Positions 10,063-21,089 of a DNA stretch of 64,000 bases are shown in pieces (position 1 is the stretch's first letter; each line of letters starts with the position of its first letter). The notes below the pieces were generated by a model that was not told where the DNA came from, ran no database searches, and worked only from the letters and a program-made list of their open reading frames with translations. Both the position numbers and the translations under genes were made by a program. This stretch comes from Shinisaurus crocodilurus (lineage: Eukaryota > Chordata > Lepidosauria > Squamata > Shinisauridae), in the NCBI GenBank assembly GCA_021292165.1, contig CM037877.1, forward strand, positions 6,625,980 through 6,689,979. Reading direction: 5' to 3'.

Positions 10063-10906
10063 CAGACAATTCCCTGCTGACACAGCATCTGTTTCCTTAT
10101 ATCTCAACCAGCAAAGGGTTAGAGACTTCCCCCTCCCTTAATTTTGGGGATTATAGCTGAAAATTGAGAGAGGGGACCTTGAATAGCATTGACCCCCTGG
10201 GGTGAAAGGAAGGAAAGGCACTTTGCTCATGCTCAGAGGGCTTTTCTTTGTATTGACTGCAGTATATCAATTGAGCATCAGTAAAATACAGGGGGACCCC
10301 CCTTTATGAAGCAAAGGCAAACTCTTTGAAAGACAATCACATTCCATTTGCTGTGGACTACCATCCTGCTGCCGGCCCCTAATTACCACCAGATTAATGA
10401 TAGTTACTACTCTTTGATATCCTACTGTGCTCCTTTAACGGAAGCCATTAATTCTCCACCATGCATCACATTTAAAAAAAACCCACCCAATCTGCCTAAA
10501 TTGGTAGTTGAAGCAGCACTTAGCAAGATATTTGCAACAAGCCAAATCAGCGCCTTGCATGACCTGCAGTTACCTCCACATTATTATTATTATTTTTATA
10601 CTCAGACTTGCACATTTGGGGGTGCAAAAAATTATTTTTTAAAAAGGGTGGCCCAACCATTGACAGCCCCTCCAATGTACTGCTTGGGCACTTTGGAGGG
10701 GCTGTCACTGGCTGTCAAATCGGAGATTGAAAAAGGTGACCTGGGGAGGGCGGGGAGGATTAAAGGGAAAAATGCAATGGCAAGCCAAAAAATGGTTCAC
10801 AATCACAGCGGGGAGGGAAAGACAAGTCAGTCCTGCCGTGGTCTCCCCTGGGATACTGGCTGGAGGACTGAAGGGGAGGGAGAACAACCCATGGCGACCC
10901 TGATCG

Positions 10907-11470
10907 CAGGGATGTTGAAGAGTCCTTGGTCTCGAGTCTCGAGTCGAGTCACGAGTCTTTGGACCCGAGTCTCGAGTCCGAGTCCGAGGTCCAAAATGGT
11001 GACTCACGAGTCACGAGTCACGAGTCACTCCCAAAGCTGACTCCACGAGTCCCTATTAAAATCAATGGGGGGTTTTCCCAGCAAAATAAGGCTATTTCAG
11101 ATGTGTGGCTTAAATAAATTCTAGGCACAAGTGTGCCTTTTTATTTCAAAAATAAAAACCAACCTATTAGTGTGCCTTTTGTCCTATACTTTGATCATTG
11201 TGTCATGGTAGTAGCTTGTTGCTTGACTCAAGGTTGGCCCCATAACTTGAACATGATGCTAGCCATACATGCTAATGCTTATTTATACCTGTGTCCTAAG
11301 AGAAAGTATGTCCATCTAAATTCCAGGGATGTTGACGAGTCCTTGGTCTCGAGTCCCGAGTCGAGTCTCGAGTCCCATTAAAAATATTGGGACTCGAGTC
11401 TGACTCGAGTCAGAGGGGGGACTCAGTCCGACTCACGAGTCGAGTCCTCGAGTCCGAGTCCACATCCCTG
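10907..11470. mobile_element. hAT-like element with GAGTC repeat arrays
   Basis: 564 bases, ends CAGGGATGTTGAAGAGTC / GAGTCCACATCCCTG, flanked by an exact 8-bp duplication CCTGATCG (10899-10906 and 11471-11478). Both subterminal regions are dense arrays of GAGTC/GACTC units (10924-11050 and 11333-11463). Near the right end at 11323 the left-end sequence is repeated, so the last 148 bases form a palindrome by themselves. Partial relatives are at 29188-29345 and 29588-29611. No coding sequence is visible. Confidence 0.9.
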
Positions 11471-11914
11471 CCTGATCGTTTGTCGGGTGCACTGTGGGTC
11501 GTTCTCGAAGCAAGCAACCCACCGTGGCTTATTGTCAGGGTGGGTTAGCGTGGCGTGCAAACCCACCCAACATGTAGGGAGATTTACAACGGGTCTAAGA
11601 ACAGGATTCCGTAACCACAAATCTGCAATGCTTACCAATGAACTAGAGCGGCCTGTTGCAAGACATTTTAACTCGCCTGTTGCACATAGACTCTCAGATT
11701 TATAACGGCTTCCAATTGAACAAACCAAGGACACCGTCATGCTTGACAGAAAGGAAAACTTCTGGATCTACTGACTCAGAACGCTTAGTCCATATGGCCT
11801 TAATCGGGAGGACAATTCATAAGTTTTATACCACTCACACCTCTGCGGGTTTTTTTTTTTTTTTCTAATTGGGAATTTTCATCTTCCAGCATTCCAAACT
11901 GCCACTCTTGGTGT

Positions 11915-11990
11915 CCATTTATTTATTTATTTCATTTATTTCATTTTTATACTGCCCAATAGCTGAAGCTCTCTGGGCGGTTTACAGCAG
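11915..11990 (-). repeat. LINE/SINE 3' tail
   Basis: (ATTT)n followed by ACTGCCCAATAGCTGAAGCT and CTCTGGGCGGTTTAC. A typical squamate retroposon end, also at 58129-58185 and, in the opposite orientation, at 16545-16590. Confidence 0.6.
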
Positions 11991-12083
11991 GGACTGATGA
12001 GGGCAGAAGCCGAAATGTTTAGCTCCAAATATATTTTTAAATTACTCTGTTGTTAGTCTATCGATTTTTCATATATAATATAG

Positions 12084-12085
<2 letters not shown>

Positions 12086-12117
<32 letters not shown>
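12086..12117. repeat. (CA)n microsatellite
   Basis: About 16 dinucleotide units directly beside a hAT-like end at 12119. Confidence 0.9.
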
Positions 12118-12118
<1 letters not shown>

Positions 12119-12120
<2 letters not shown>

Positions 12121-12570
12121 GGGCCGGCCCTGCCATTAGGCAGAATGAAGGAGTCGCCTCAGGCGGCAGATGCTGGGAGGTGGCAGCAAGGTGTTGGAGA
12201 AGAGAGCTGTGGGCCATGCGGCCTGCCCTGCAGCCCCCGAGCCAGCCTGCTGCCTTCGGCTGCAGTGGAGGAGACCGCCCCATCCGCAGTACTGAAGTAA
12301 GACTCAGCGGCCAGCCCAGTTGGCTTTTGTGCATGGAATGGGAGGGGGGGGTAAGAAGAACATCGGAAGAGCCCCGCTGGACCAGACCAAGGGTCCATCT
12401 AGTCCAGCATTCTGTTCCCACAGCGGCCAACCAGCTGCCCACACGGGAAACCCACAAGCAGGGCACGAGGAGGGCAACGGCACCTTCCCGCCCATGTTCC
12501 CTGGCAACTGGAGTACGTAGGCACACTGCCATCTTGTTCTTTTCCTCAGGCAGCAAAATGTCATGGGGGG
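12119..12570. mobile_element. hAT-like element CAGGGCCGGCCC family, with LINE insertion
   Basis: Left end CAGGGCCGGCCCTGCCATTA followed by a GCCTCAGGCGGCAGATGCTG block. The block CTCAGGCAGCAAAATGTCAT at 12546 is probably its interior. Between them is a LINE 3' end on the minus strand (12354-12530). The far terminus is not recognisable. A related copy is at 48930-49152. Confidence 0.55.
12354..12530 (-). mobile_element. CR1/L2-like LINE 3' end
   Basis: Reads on + as AGAACATCGGAAGAGCC and GGTCCATCTAGTCCAGCATT, the reverse complement of the 3' end at 2118-2390 and 27640-27840. Confidence 0.8.
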
Positions 12571-12633
12571 GGGGGGAGAGAGAGAGAGCGAGAGAGAGAG
12601 AGAGAGCATCTTGATATATATCACTATATATAG

Positions 12634-12749
12634 CAGTGTTCTCCAACCTTGGGTCCCCAGATGTTTTTGGTCTACAACTCCCAGCATGCCCCAGCCAGCT
12701 GGGAGTTGTAGGCCGAAAGCATCTGGGGACCCAAGGTTGGAGAACACTG
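12634..12749. mobile_element. PAL-A MITE with shortened loop
   Basis: Ends CAGTGTTCTCCAACC / GGTTGGAGAACACTG. The right flank has CTGTATATAG versus ATATATAG at the left, so the target duplication is probably altered. The central part of the hairpin is deleted. Confidence 0.85.
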
Positions 12750-12769
12750 CTGTATATAGTGAGTCTTGA

Positions 12770-12804
<35 letters not shown>

Positions 12805-12806
12805 AT
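12770..12806. repeat. (ATCT)n microsatellite
   Basis: About eight tetranucleotide units. Confidence 0.9.
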
Positions 12807-13071
12807 ATGACACATTCACCATGGGTTCACTTCTGCCTGTTGGTGACAGACCTTGGATGGAGAAGAAGACTGTGGAGCTGGAAGCTAGCTGATTCTCGCC
12901 TCCGTTGCAGGCCGCCCACACACACTCTGCTCCCCTTTGCCAGCCGCTTCCACCCTTCTGTGCAACCGTTGCAGAGGCGACTGACAACGATCTTTTCCGC
13001 ATACACCTGTTTGGGCAGGACAAATGAAAGAGGTTTTCCCACTGCCAATCACTAGTCAGGGGAAACCCCCC

Positions 13072-13110
13072 CACACACACACACACGCACACGCACACGC
13101 ACACGCACAC
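13072..13110. repeat. (CACACG)n/(CA)n simple repeat
   Basis: CA repeat interrupted by CG steps. Confidence 0.85.
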
Positions 13111-13339
13111 CCCAACAGCGCTTCTGTCAGCACCTGGAAATTACAGCTGAATCATAAGATGGAACTTGAAGTATGTACGGCGGCAATCGGAAGCGTGCTT
13201 TCTCGAAAGCGGAATTGGTAGGATTTACTTCGGAGAAGCGATGCTTAGGAATGTTAATGTGAAAATGTGCTGTGTTATTTCTGTTTCAGAAATCTAACAT
13301 GCATGTGGGACAAAGTTCATTCCCCTGCATCCCTGAAAT

Positions 13340-13425
13340 GCACTTTTATTTATTCTTATTTATTTTTATTTCTTATATTTATTAATCGCCCATCTGGGCC
13401 GGTCACCCGGCCATGCTGGGAGTTG
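13340..13425 (-). repeat. LINE 3' tail
   Basis: (TTATT)n then ATCGCCCATCTGGGCCGGTC, like the tails at 41600-41680 and 50110-50185, where a LINE C-terminus follows on the minus strand. Confidence 0.65.
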
Positions 13426-13429
13426 TTTG

Positions 13430-14380
13430 CCCCCCCGCAGTGTGCCTTCAACAAATTCTCACCCGGTTCTGCCCCTGCAGGGAGTAGAAAAGGCTTCTCT
13501 CTGTCTCAGTCACTCAGACAGCCTCCCTGCAGGGCTAGATAAGTCACCGGTCTGACTCAGCACAAGCCATGGTAAATATGCATGCAGCACAGGTAAAACT
13601 GGCCCATGTGTTATAATTGGGACGCGGCTGCTGGGATCCTCCGGGCTTCCCTTGTAATGGCCTGTTCCGTTCAAGGTTACCCAACGTTGGAGTCCACTTC
13701 CTGCTCCTTCTCAGTCCGTTCATGTACCAGTTAAAGACCTATTTATTTGTGCAGGCTTTGGGGGTGTGTGGTGTGTGTGTCTAGGCAAATGCTCGATTTG
13801 CATTTTGATGAATTGATTCTTTTGGGGTGCAATCCTATGAATGTGCGGACAGAAAAAAGTCCTACAACTCCCAGCATTCCCCATCCAGAGTTATAGATCC
13901 CCCCCCCCCCCGTCTAAATGATAGGATTGCGTCCTTGATGGTTTTATTCAATTTAGGACGTATATATGTGAGTTTCGGTTTTAATATTGTTTATCTGGCA
14001 TGTTGTGTTTTATGTAGGGCGTTAGCCAGACTGGGCTCTTGGTGAGGAAGGATGGTGTATCAACCAACCAACCAACCAACCATGAAGCTTAATGGTTGCC
14101 TGTTTGCTCTGAAAGACTCTGGGGTTGGCTTTTCAACTCACAAAGCTACACATATTACATCTGGCAATGAGGATTCTCTTAATGTTATTACCCCACCACT
14201 AGTTCCCAAATAGACAAGATGGTGGGAAAGCGGTGACTGGATCTCCATAGTTTTAACACTATGACTGGGGTGCAGGCCAGGTTGAGGCACTGGGTGGGGT
14301 TAACCTCCAGTCACCCCCAGGGGAAGCTGAAAGATAGAACCGTGCCCACAAGGGGGGGGGGGGCAGAGCACTTTGCCTTT
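13430..14380. other. Stretch with small repeats, no gene
   Basis: Includes a PAL-D-like fragment at 13822-13900 (GGTGCAATCCTATGAATG...TCCTACAACTCCCAGCATTC), an (ACCA)n run at 14061-14082 and a G-run near 14354. No exon is supported. Confidence 0.5.
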
Positions 14381-14540
14381 ATTTAATTAATTCATAGCCC
14401 ACCTTTCCAATAAAAATTAGTGGCCAAGGCAGCTAACAAAAACAGGATACAGATAAAATGGTACACAGTTAAAGCAGGGTGGCCGGGTGACCGGCCAGAT
14501 GGGCGATTCACAAATGTAATAATAAATAAAGCATGGCCAC
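14380..14540. repeat. LINE-tail-like repeat
   Basis: Two retroposon tails abut: TTTAATTAATTCATAGCCCA (one family) and the inverse of CGCCCATCTGGCCGGTCACC ending AATAATAAATA. Confidence 0.5.
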
Positions 14541-14976
14541 ATTAAAACACATCCGTTAAAAACACTGTGATCCTTTCTGCAGAGATTTCTCTCTTGCACT
14601 GCCTTTCCTCCTGCCCAGCGATTGCATTCCTTTGGATGCATGGGGATCCTGCCGGATTTTTCTGATGTGAACTGACACCTTTACCATTCAGCTTGCTGCT
14701 ATTGCTATGGCAGTAGTTGAGAGAAACTCCATGCAAACGGAGGAGGGGTGCTCCTTCCCCCAAGCCAGGGCCGTTTGGAGCACCATTTAAAATGTGACGA
14801 GCAGAGAAGAAAGGGTGGATGACGACCCTGTAGAGGTAGAAATGGTTGGAGCCTAACCATTACACTCGCACACACAGCCTGAACTTCCGGCGTTAAACTG
14901 GAAGGTGGCCACGAGTCACTACGGACTCCAATTGGCACCGATCTGTCCCTTGACATCTCTATGAGTCAGTCCTACA

Positions 14977-15265
14977 TCAGGGATGCTGAACCTCAGACCT
15001 GCAGGCCAAATTTGGCCAGCCTGGGGTCCCCAGATGGCCCCGCCCCTTCCCCAGGCCACACCCACTTCTTCCCCGACCATCGATCGTTTGGTGATGTCTT
15101 GGTTTTTGCGTGTTTTTCTCTCTCCCCATCCCCTAAATTCTAAACAGTTTTAATGGTGCTCCTAAGGCTTAGTTACTGGCTGTCAGAGCTTTAAGCTGGA
15201 ATACGCTGAGATCTTTGGTATTTTGGCTCTGCCTCCTTTTGCCTTCGGCCTCTGAGAGCTTCTCC
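14977..15265. mobile_element. hAT-like fragment, CAGGGATGCTGAACC family
   Basis: Starts CAGGGATGCTGAACCTCAGA. Blocks GGCCAAATTTGGCCAGCCTG, CTCCTAAGGCTTAGTTACTG and TGTCAGAGCTTTAAGC recur in altered form at 57405-57612. The right end was not found. Confidence 0.5.
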
Positions 15266-15600
15266 AAAATTGAATTAGTTAAACTATGGAATTCACTACC
15301 ACAAGATATAGTGATGGCCACCAATTTGGAGGGCTTTAAAAGGGGATGGGGCAAATTCCTGGAGGAGGATCAGGCTATCAATGGCCACTAGTCCTTATGG
15401 CTAGATGCTACCTCCAGTACCAGAGGCAGTATGCCTATGTACCCCAGTTGCTGGGGAACATGGGCGGGAGGGTGCTGTTGCACTCACATCCTGCTTGTGG
15501 GCTACCCGTGGGCAGCTGGTTGGCCACCGTGTGAACAGAATGTTGGACTAGATGGACCCTTGGTCTGATCCAGTATGGCTCTTCTTATGTTCTTATTCAT
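15266..15600 (+). mobile_element. CR1/L2-like LINE 3' end
   Basis: Starts AGTTAAACTATGGAATTCAC and ends GGCTCTTCTTATGTTCTTA. Colinear with 27520-27840. 5'-truncated. Confidence 0.85.
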
Positions 15601-16540
15601 TCATTTGAATTATTATGAATTCAGCCCTGGGGTAGAAAGAGGTTCAACACCCCCGTCCTTTATAATTTTCATTGGAAAATAGGCTGGAAAGCCAGTCTAA
15701 TTCTATAACTGGGAGAACGAATAAGGACCATTCTGGGATGGTACCCCTTTCTTTGGGCGTTTCAGGCATGGCAAATGGCACAGAAATGTGGTGACCAAAA
15801 AGTGGCATGAAGGGTATTTGCGTGGACTTCTTCAGTTGCTCCCATAATAACTGGAAGATGAATGATAATGGACCAGATCAAGACCAGAAAATCCAGACCG
15901 CTCTGTCATCTTAAGGTGCAACCCTCACCTCCCGAGATACATTTTTGCAATAGTTGAGCAGCATAACAGGAATCTCAGGCCAATTTGACAGAGAGGGACA
16001 GTAAACGCATGAGGAACGTGGAACGTGTTGCAATCCCGTTTGCTGGCAGATCTCCTCTGGAGATCACAGTATGAATCAAGCACTGCAACTATCTCTGGGG
16101 GTGGGAAGCTTTTAAATGATGCAATTTTGCACATGGTCCAGCTGAAGATGAGAGATGGATAAAACCTTCCCATAATTCCACACTGGTTGGAGGTGCTTTG
16201 TTGGCCTTAGCAGAGTGGGGTGAGGCCTTTGGGTGAGTCCAGACCTGCAGGTGAAAGGTTATATAAACTGTATCCCTGTGACAAGATCCAGGAACAGCCT
16301 CACAGTCACAGCAAGGGCAAATCACTTAAACTGTCATCAGCTTCAGAGCAATTAACTGCTGGAAATATATGCTGTATGTCAGTACAGTGCAGATCTGACT
16401 GAGTGTCGGATTTTGGTGTAATAATTTCCTCACATTTATAAAGCACACAGGTAAGTCCTCACAGCACTGCACAAACAGCATCAGAGTAACGTACTACACT
16501 TTTGTAAGGTAAGCCGCTATTATTGCCGTCTCCCCATATT
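15601..16540. other. Stretch without recognised gene
   Basis: No family signatures seen; short ORFs only. Confidence 0.45.
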
Positions 16541-16583
16541 TGCTATATGAACCACCCAGAGAGCTTCGGCGGCTATTGGGCGG

Positions 16584-16595
16584 TATAGAAATTAA

Positions 16596-16635
<40 letters not shown>

Positions 16636-16773
16636 CAGATGGTGGCAGGGGGGAGCCAGCCGATAGTGCAGTCCTATGCACACTTACTTGGGAGGAAGCC
16701 CCATTGTCTTCGATGGGACTTACTTCTGAGTGAATGTGAATAAGATGGTACTGCCAGTGAGTTAATAGCTTAG
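16584..16773. repeat. Direct repeat flanking a CR1 insertion (left copy)
   Basis: Begins TATAGAAATTAAGATGATGA, includes a (GAT)n tract (16593-16636) and ends GTTAATAGCTTAG. It matches 17615-17801 closely, except that the (GAT)n is longer here and an 18-bp segment is absent. Confidence 0.9.
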
Positions 16774-17575
16774 AATCATAGAATCATAGAATCATAGAAA
16801 AGTAGAGTTGGAAGGGGCCTACCAGGCCATCGAGTCCAACCCCCTGCTCAATGCAGGAATCCAGGTCAAAGCATCTCTGACAGATGTCTGTCCAGCTGCA
16901 CCTTGAATGCCTCCAGAGTGGGAGAGCCCACCACCTCCCTAGGTAGTTGGTTCCATTGTCTTATTGCTCTGACCGTCAGGAAATTTTTCCTGATGTTTAG
17001 GTGGAATCTGGGTTCCTGTAACTTGAGCCCATTATTCCGTGTCCTGCAAACTGGGATGATCGAGAAGAGATCCTGGCCCTCCTCTGTGTGACATCCCTTC
17101 AAATACTGGAAGAGTGCGATCATATCTCCCCTCAGTCTCCTCTTCTGAAGGCTAAACATGCCCAGTTCTTTCAGTCTCTCCTCATAGGGCCTTGTTTCCA
17201 GTCCCTTTATCATCCTTGTTGCCCTCCTCTGAACCCTCTCCAGTTTGTCTACATCCTTCTTAAAGTGAGGTGCCCAGAACTGGACGCAGTACTCAAGATG
17301 AGGCCTAACCAGTGCCGAGTAAAGGGGAATTATCACTTCCCGCGATTTGGAAGCTATACTTCTATTAATACAGCCCAAAATTGCATTTGCCTTCTTTGCA
17401 GCCACATCGCATTGCTGGCTCATATTCAGTTTGTGATCTACCACAATTCCAAGATCCTTCTCACTTGTAGTATTGTTGAGCCAAGTGTCCCCCATTCTGT
17501 AACTCTGCATTTGGTTTCCTCTCCCTAGGTGCAGCACTTGGCATTTATCCCTATTAAATTTCATTCTGTTGTTTT
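16774..17575 (-). mobile_element. CR1 LINE, 3' part with ORF2 C-terminus
   Basis: The minus strand codes without interruption for 232 residues (17564-16866) of the CR1 reverse transcriptase C-terminus: FNRDKCQVLHLG, then [20 protein letters not shown], then RRLRGDMIALFQYLKG, ending just before the 3' UTR. The 3' end is the CR1 hallmark, reading on + as repeated AATCATAG units at 16774-16800. It is 5'-truncated as usual. The intact frame suggests a young copy. The 5' junction (17565-17614) carries about 45 bases of AT-rich filler. Confidence 0.93.
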
Positions 17576-17614
17576 AGAAAATTAAGTATAATTTTAGAAA
17601 GTATACTTTCTCCA

Positions 17615-17801
17615 TATAGAGAAATTAAGATGATGATGATGATGCAGATGGTGGCAGGGGGGAGCCAGCGTGCCTTCCTTAAGGCCACCGATAGTGCAGT
17701 CCTATGCACACTTACTTGGGAGGAAGCCCCATTGTCTTCGATGGGACTTACTTCTGAGTGAATGTGAATAAGATGGTGCTGCCAGTGAGTTAATAGCTTA
17801 G
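17615..17801. repeat. Direct repeat flanking a CR1 insertion (right copy)
   Basis: See 16584-16773. The extra segment GTGCCTTCCTTAAGGCCA lies within this copy near 17669. Confidence 0.9.
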
Positions 17802-17803
17802 CA

Positions 17804-17942
17804 CCGGGTTGGGCAGCGTGTGGCCCTCCAGATGTTTTGGTCTACAAGACTCATCATCCCTCATCATTGGCTATGCTGGCTAGGGCTGATGGAAGTTGTA
17901 GGCCAAAGCATCTGGAGGGCCACAGGTTGCCCACCCCCGAGC
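17804..17942. mobile_element. Palindromic PAL-C-type MITE
   Basis: Left GGGCAGCGTGTGGCCCTCCA, right CTGGAGGGCCACAGGTTGCC. The arms share TCTACAAG and TTGTAGGCC cores. A related copy is at 43720-43862. Confidence 0.75.
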
Positions 17943-18337
17943 TAAGGTGAATTTTGAACTGGGGATTTCCCAGGTCACACCTTTCGCTACATCACGGCAC
18001 CATTTCTTGTGCATTTCTGTGACATGTTTAATTTTACCATGTGCCATGTTTGGTCTCCTAAATGTGAGCGAACAAAAAGGGGTAGGGTGACATATTAATC
18101 AAGCTGGGGGATGCTGGGATCTGTAGTCCAACATGAAGGGCACCAGGTTGGAGAAGCCTATAGTAAGGAGTCCCAAGAAAATGTGTCCAGTGTGATATGT
18201 AGGTACGCAAGACATTATTAATGCCACTGTTAAAACGGTAATCCAAGTGATAAAAGTCTAGCAGTAAAACTGCCAGCAACCACAATGGAATTGAGTGCTG
18301 TTGCTGAGATAACAATCCCGGTTCTCCCCCCCACACA

Positions 18338-18500
18338 GCCATGAAGCCCACTGGGTGACTTTGGGCCAGTCACTGACTCTCAGCCTAACCTACCTCACAG
18401 GCTTGTCGTGAGGATAAAATGAGAGGAGGGGGACCAGGGAAGCCGCCCTGGGTTCCTTGCAAGAGGAAAAAAGCTGGGATATAAATGTAATAAATAAATT
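18338..18500 (+). mobile_element. tRNA-derived SINE, 3' body
   Basis: GGGTGACTTTGGGCCAGTCA, then CTCAGCCTAACCTACCTCAC, then a tail GGATATAAATGTAATAAATA. The tRNA head is missing or decayed. Confidence 0.8.
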
Positions 18501-18607
18501 GTGGATATTTAAAGTGCAGTCAAAACCAATGGCTCATATTTCACCAGTTAGTTGGATGAAATGGTTAAGACTACTGGTATCTTCTAACTAAGGTGGATTC
18601 CCTAGAA

Positions 18608-19535
18608 CAGTGATGACGAACCTATGGCACGGGTGCCACAGCTGGCACACAGGGCCCTCTTTGTGGGCACTCGAGCCATTGGTCACCAGATCGCGAAAAG
18701 ACTGTCCCCATCTGCAAAACACTAATGATCTTGTTCTTTCTCACAGTGTGGAACAGAATGATTTTATTCTAGAATTCCTGTTACAGTACAGAATTCTTTT
18801 CTACATTGTTATCACATTTAAAAGATTTTGAAGAATGATGCACAGAGCATGGCTTGGATGTAAAGCCCTAACAGTTGACCTCAGTGCTGCATGTGTTGCT
18901 CTCAAACTAACGGAGTATGAGCCAAGGTTTGACAAATTATCAGCATGCATGCAATAGCAAAAATCACATTAATTGTGCAAAAGCATGCCCAATGCAAACT
19001 TTTACGTAGTGCAGTGTTTGCAGTCCAAGACATAAAGTGTTTAAAATGTGTTAAGCACGTTTAGTTTTCTTGTTTATCTTGCTCATCCTAGTACAGGTTG
19101 ACTTTTACTTTTACTAATCCGACACCTGTAGAAGCAGGGAAAGGACCCGGGGTAAAGCTTGCCCCATACAATTTCAGTCTGGCATATAATCATATTACAA
19201 GTTGAGAATCCCTTATCCAAAAATACATGTGCCTAATTATTTAAAAAGTTTGTATAAATTCCCTTCAGGCTATGTGTACAATGTAGTACTATAATAATTT
19301 TTTGAGTTGATTTTTTTCCCCCAACAAAAAACTGTTTGTATCATTGAAAGCTCTGTTATTGTGTTTTTCTTTTAAGACAAAAGATGTTAATTAGTTCGGA
19401 CAACTGTATGAGTTGTTTTTCTAAAACTAAAACCTCGATATTCAGGTTTAATTGCAGTGTTGGCACTTTGAAATAAATAAGTTGGTTTTGTGTTGCAGTT
19501 TGGGCACTCGGGCTCAAAAAGGTTCGCCATCACTG
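18608..19535. mobile_element. hAT element (OposCharlie-like ends), non-autonomous
   Basis: 928 bases with ends CAGTGATGACGAACCTATGG and AAAAGGTTCGCCATCACTG, flanked by an exact 8-bp duplication CCCTAGAA (18600-18607 and 19536-19543). The ends and the subterminal GGGCACTCGGGCTCAAAAAG resemble the widely distributed hAT family known in opossum, bats, frogs and lizards. There is no long ORF inside, so it is a deletion derivative. Confidence 0.88.
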
Positions 19536-19559
19536 CCCTAGAAGATACAGTGTATATTT

Positions 19560-20880
19560 AGCTGAGCCTCAGCAGGAAGTGGGCATAGCTCTCAGCTCTT
19601 TTTCTCCCTGCTGAGACTCTGAATGTGTGGTTGTATTGAGTTGTTGCCTCCACGTTGTTCTAACAGCAGCATGTAACCAGAGTTGCTGGTCTGAACTCCA
19701 CAAGTTCAGACCCCAAGTATTTCCAAATGTACTGTAACCAACTGTAAGAAACGCTTTTTAAGCCTGCCTGAATGAAACTGCATAATCTGAGTGAGTAAAT
19801 GTTACTTTTAACTTTTACAAGACTGTGTCTCTATTGTTCTGAGGGAAAGGAAAGGGGGCAAAACCAGGGAAATCCAGTCAGCCTTAAGGCATCCTGGATT
19901 ACCAAATGTTAACTGGCTAACACTAGCCAAATCTAAGCTTCTTTTAAGCTGGAAAGGGACTCCACTCTGCTGATCTCATTAACATGAGATAGGAAGGATA
20001 ATACTCCACAATATATCCTCTCCTAGCATCTTTTTCAAGTCCCAACATAAATAAAATAGATATTCAGGATTTGTAAAAATAAAAATATCAGAAATAAGGG
20101 ATGAATCTGGTAAAGTTGAGGGTTTCAAAGCAAAGCAGCAGACAAGAGGGATTGCCACGTTAAGTGAATCACAGATAACCTACGTATATTATCTGCCAGT
20201 GCCTGAAATGAGCAGATATACCTATAAATTAGCACATACAACTTTCATGCAACTTGGTGTCCTCTTTTTCTGGTGATGCGTAAGCGGGCACCGTAGCTTT
20301 GGCCCCATTGAGCTATCCTGGTTACTAGCTGCTGACCCACCTATCCCTCGTGAATTTATGTGTATCACTTTAAGCAAGCCTTTCTAAGCTACACCAGCAG
20401 ACCTTGTGGCCGGGAATTCTGTGGAAGCTCATTTATGCATCGGTTTCTGTGGTCAGTCCGGAAGCACCTCCTGCCCGTCGGTTTCACTGGGTGAGTTTGT
20501 CTTTCGGTTCCCCCATTAACTGGATGGCCTCCTCTCCGGTCTGAATCTTCCTGTGGTCTCAAACCTGAACTTGCAGAGGAGGGAATTAGTATAAGGGTGT
20601 CATATAAGATGCTTTTCCAAGTCAGCAGAGTTGCACGATTTGTCGACTTCAGCTCGGCTCTGGCAAGCGGCATCTCTTGGGGCACAACCACTGGAGCAAG
20701 AGTGTGAGGAGGCACTGCTCCTTGGGCCTGGAAAATGTCTCTCGCTGAATTTCCCCTCCTCTTTTTTGCCAGATGGGGCATACCTGGGAGGGACGGCGGT
20801 GCCAGCGGAGATTGGGAAATGTTCCTTTTGTTCCAGAGAGCGAGCAAAAAGCTTTTCTTCCTATCCTATAGGTTAGCCTT
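19560..20880. other. Stretch without recognised gene
   Basis: No strong homology seen. The longest minus-strand frame (20389-20847) has no recognisable motif. Confidence 0.45.
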
Positions 20881-20882
20881 GC

Positions 20883-20998
20883 CCCAAACTAGTGCTCTCC
20901 AGATGTCTTGGACTATAATGCCCTTCATTCCCAATGGCCATGCCAGTTGGGGATGATGGGAGTTGTGGTTCAAGACATCTAGAGGACCTCATGGGTGG
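20883..20998. mobile_element. Palindromic PAL-C-type MITE
   Basis: CTCTCCAGATGTCTTGGACT at the left and the complementary TTCAAGACATCTAGAGGACC at the right. Confidence 0.7.
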
Positions 20999-21089
20999 GG
21001 AGACTGCTATAGAGACCAGAGCGTGAGCAAGAACAACTGCAGCAAAGCATCTTAGATTTGCTCATTCAGACAGCTGCCATAAAAGGAGA

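Noticed and set aside
10348..11040. A 230-codon open frame on +
   Set aside because: Low-complexity composition, no motif, and its second half runs into the GAGTC hAT element.
11323..11470. CRISPR-like array of GAGTC repeats
   Set aside because: Repeat units are 5-7 bases without spacers, in a eukaryotic transposon with hAT ends.
12053..12646. A 197-codon minus-strand frame
   Set aside because: It is composed of a (CA)n tract, a LINE 3' end and GA-rich simple repeat; not a gene.
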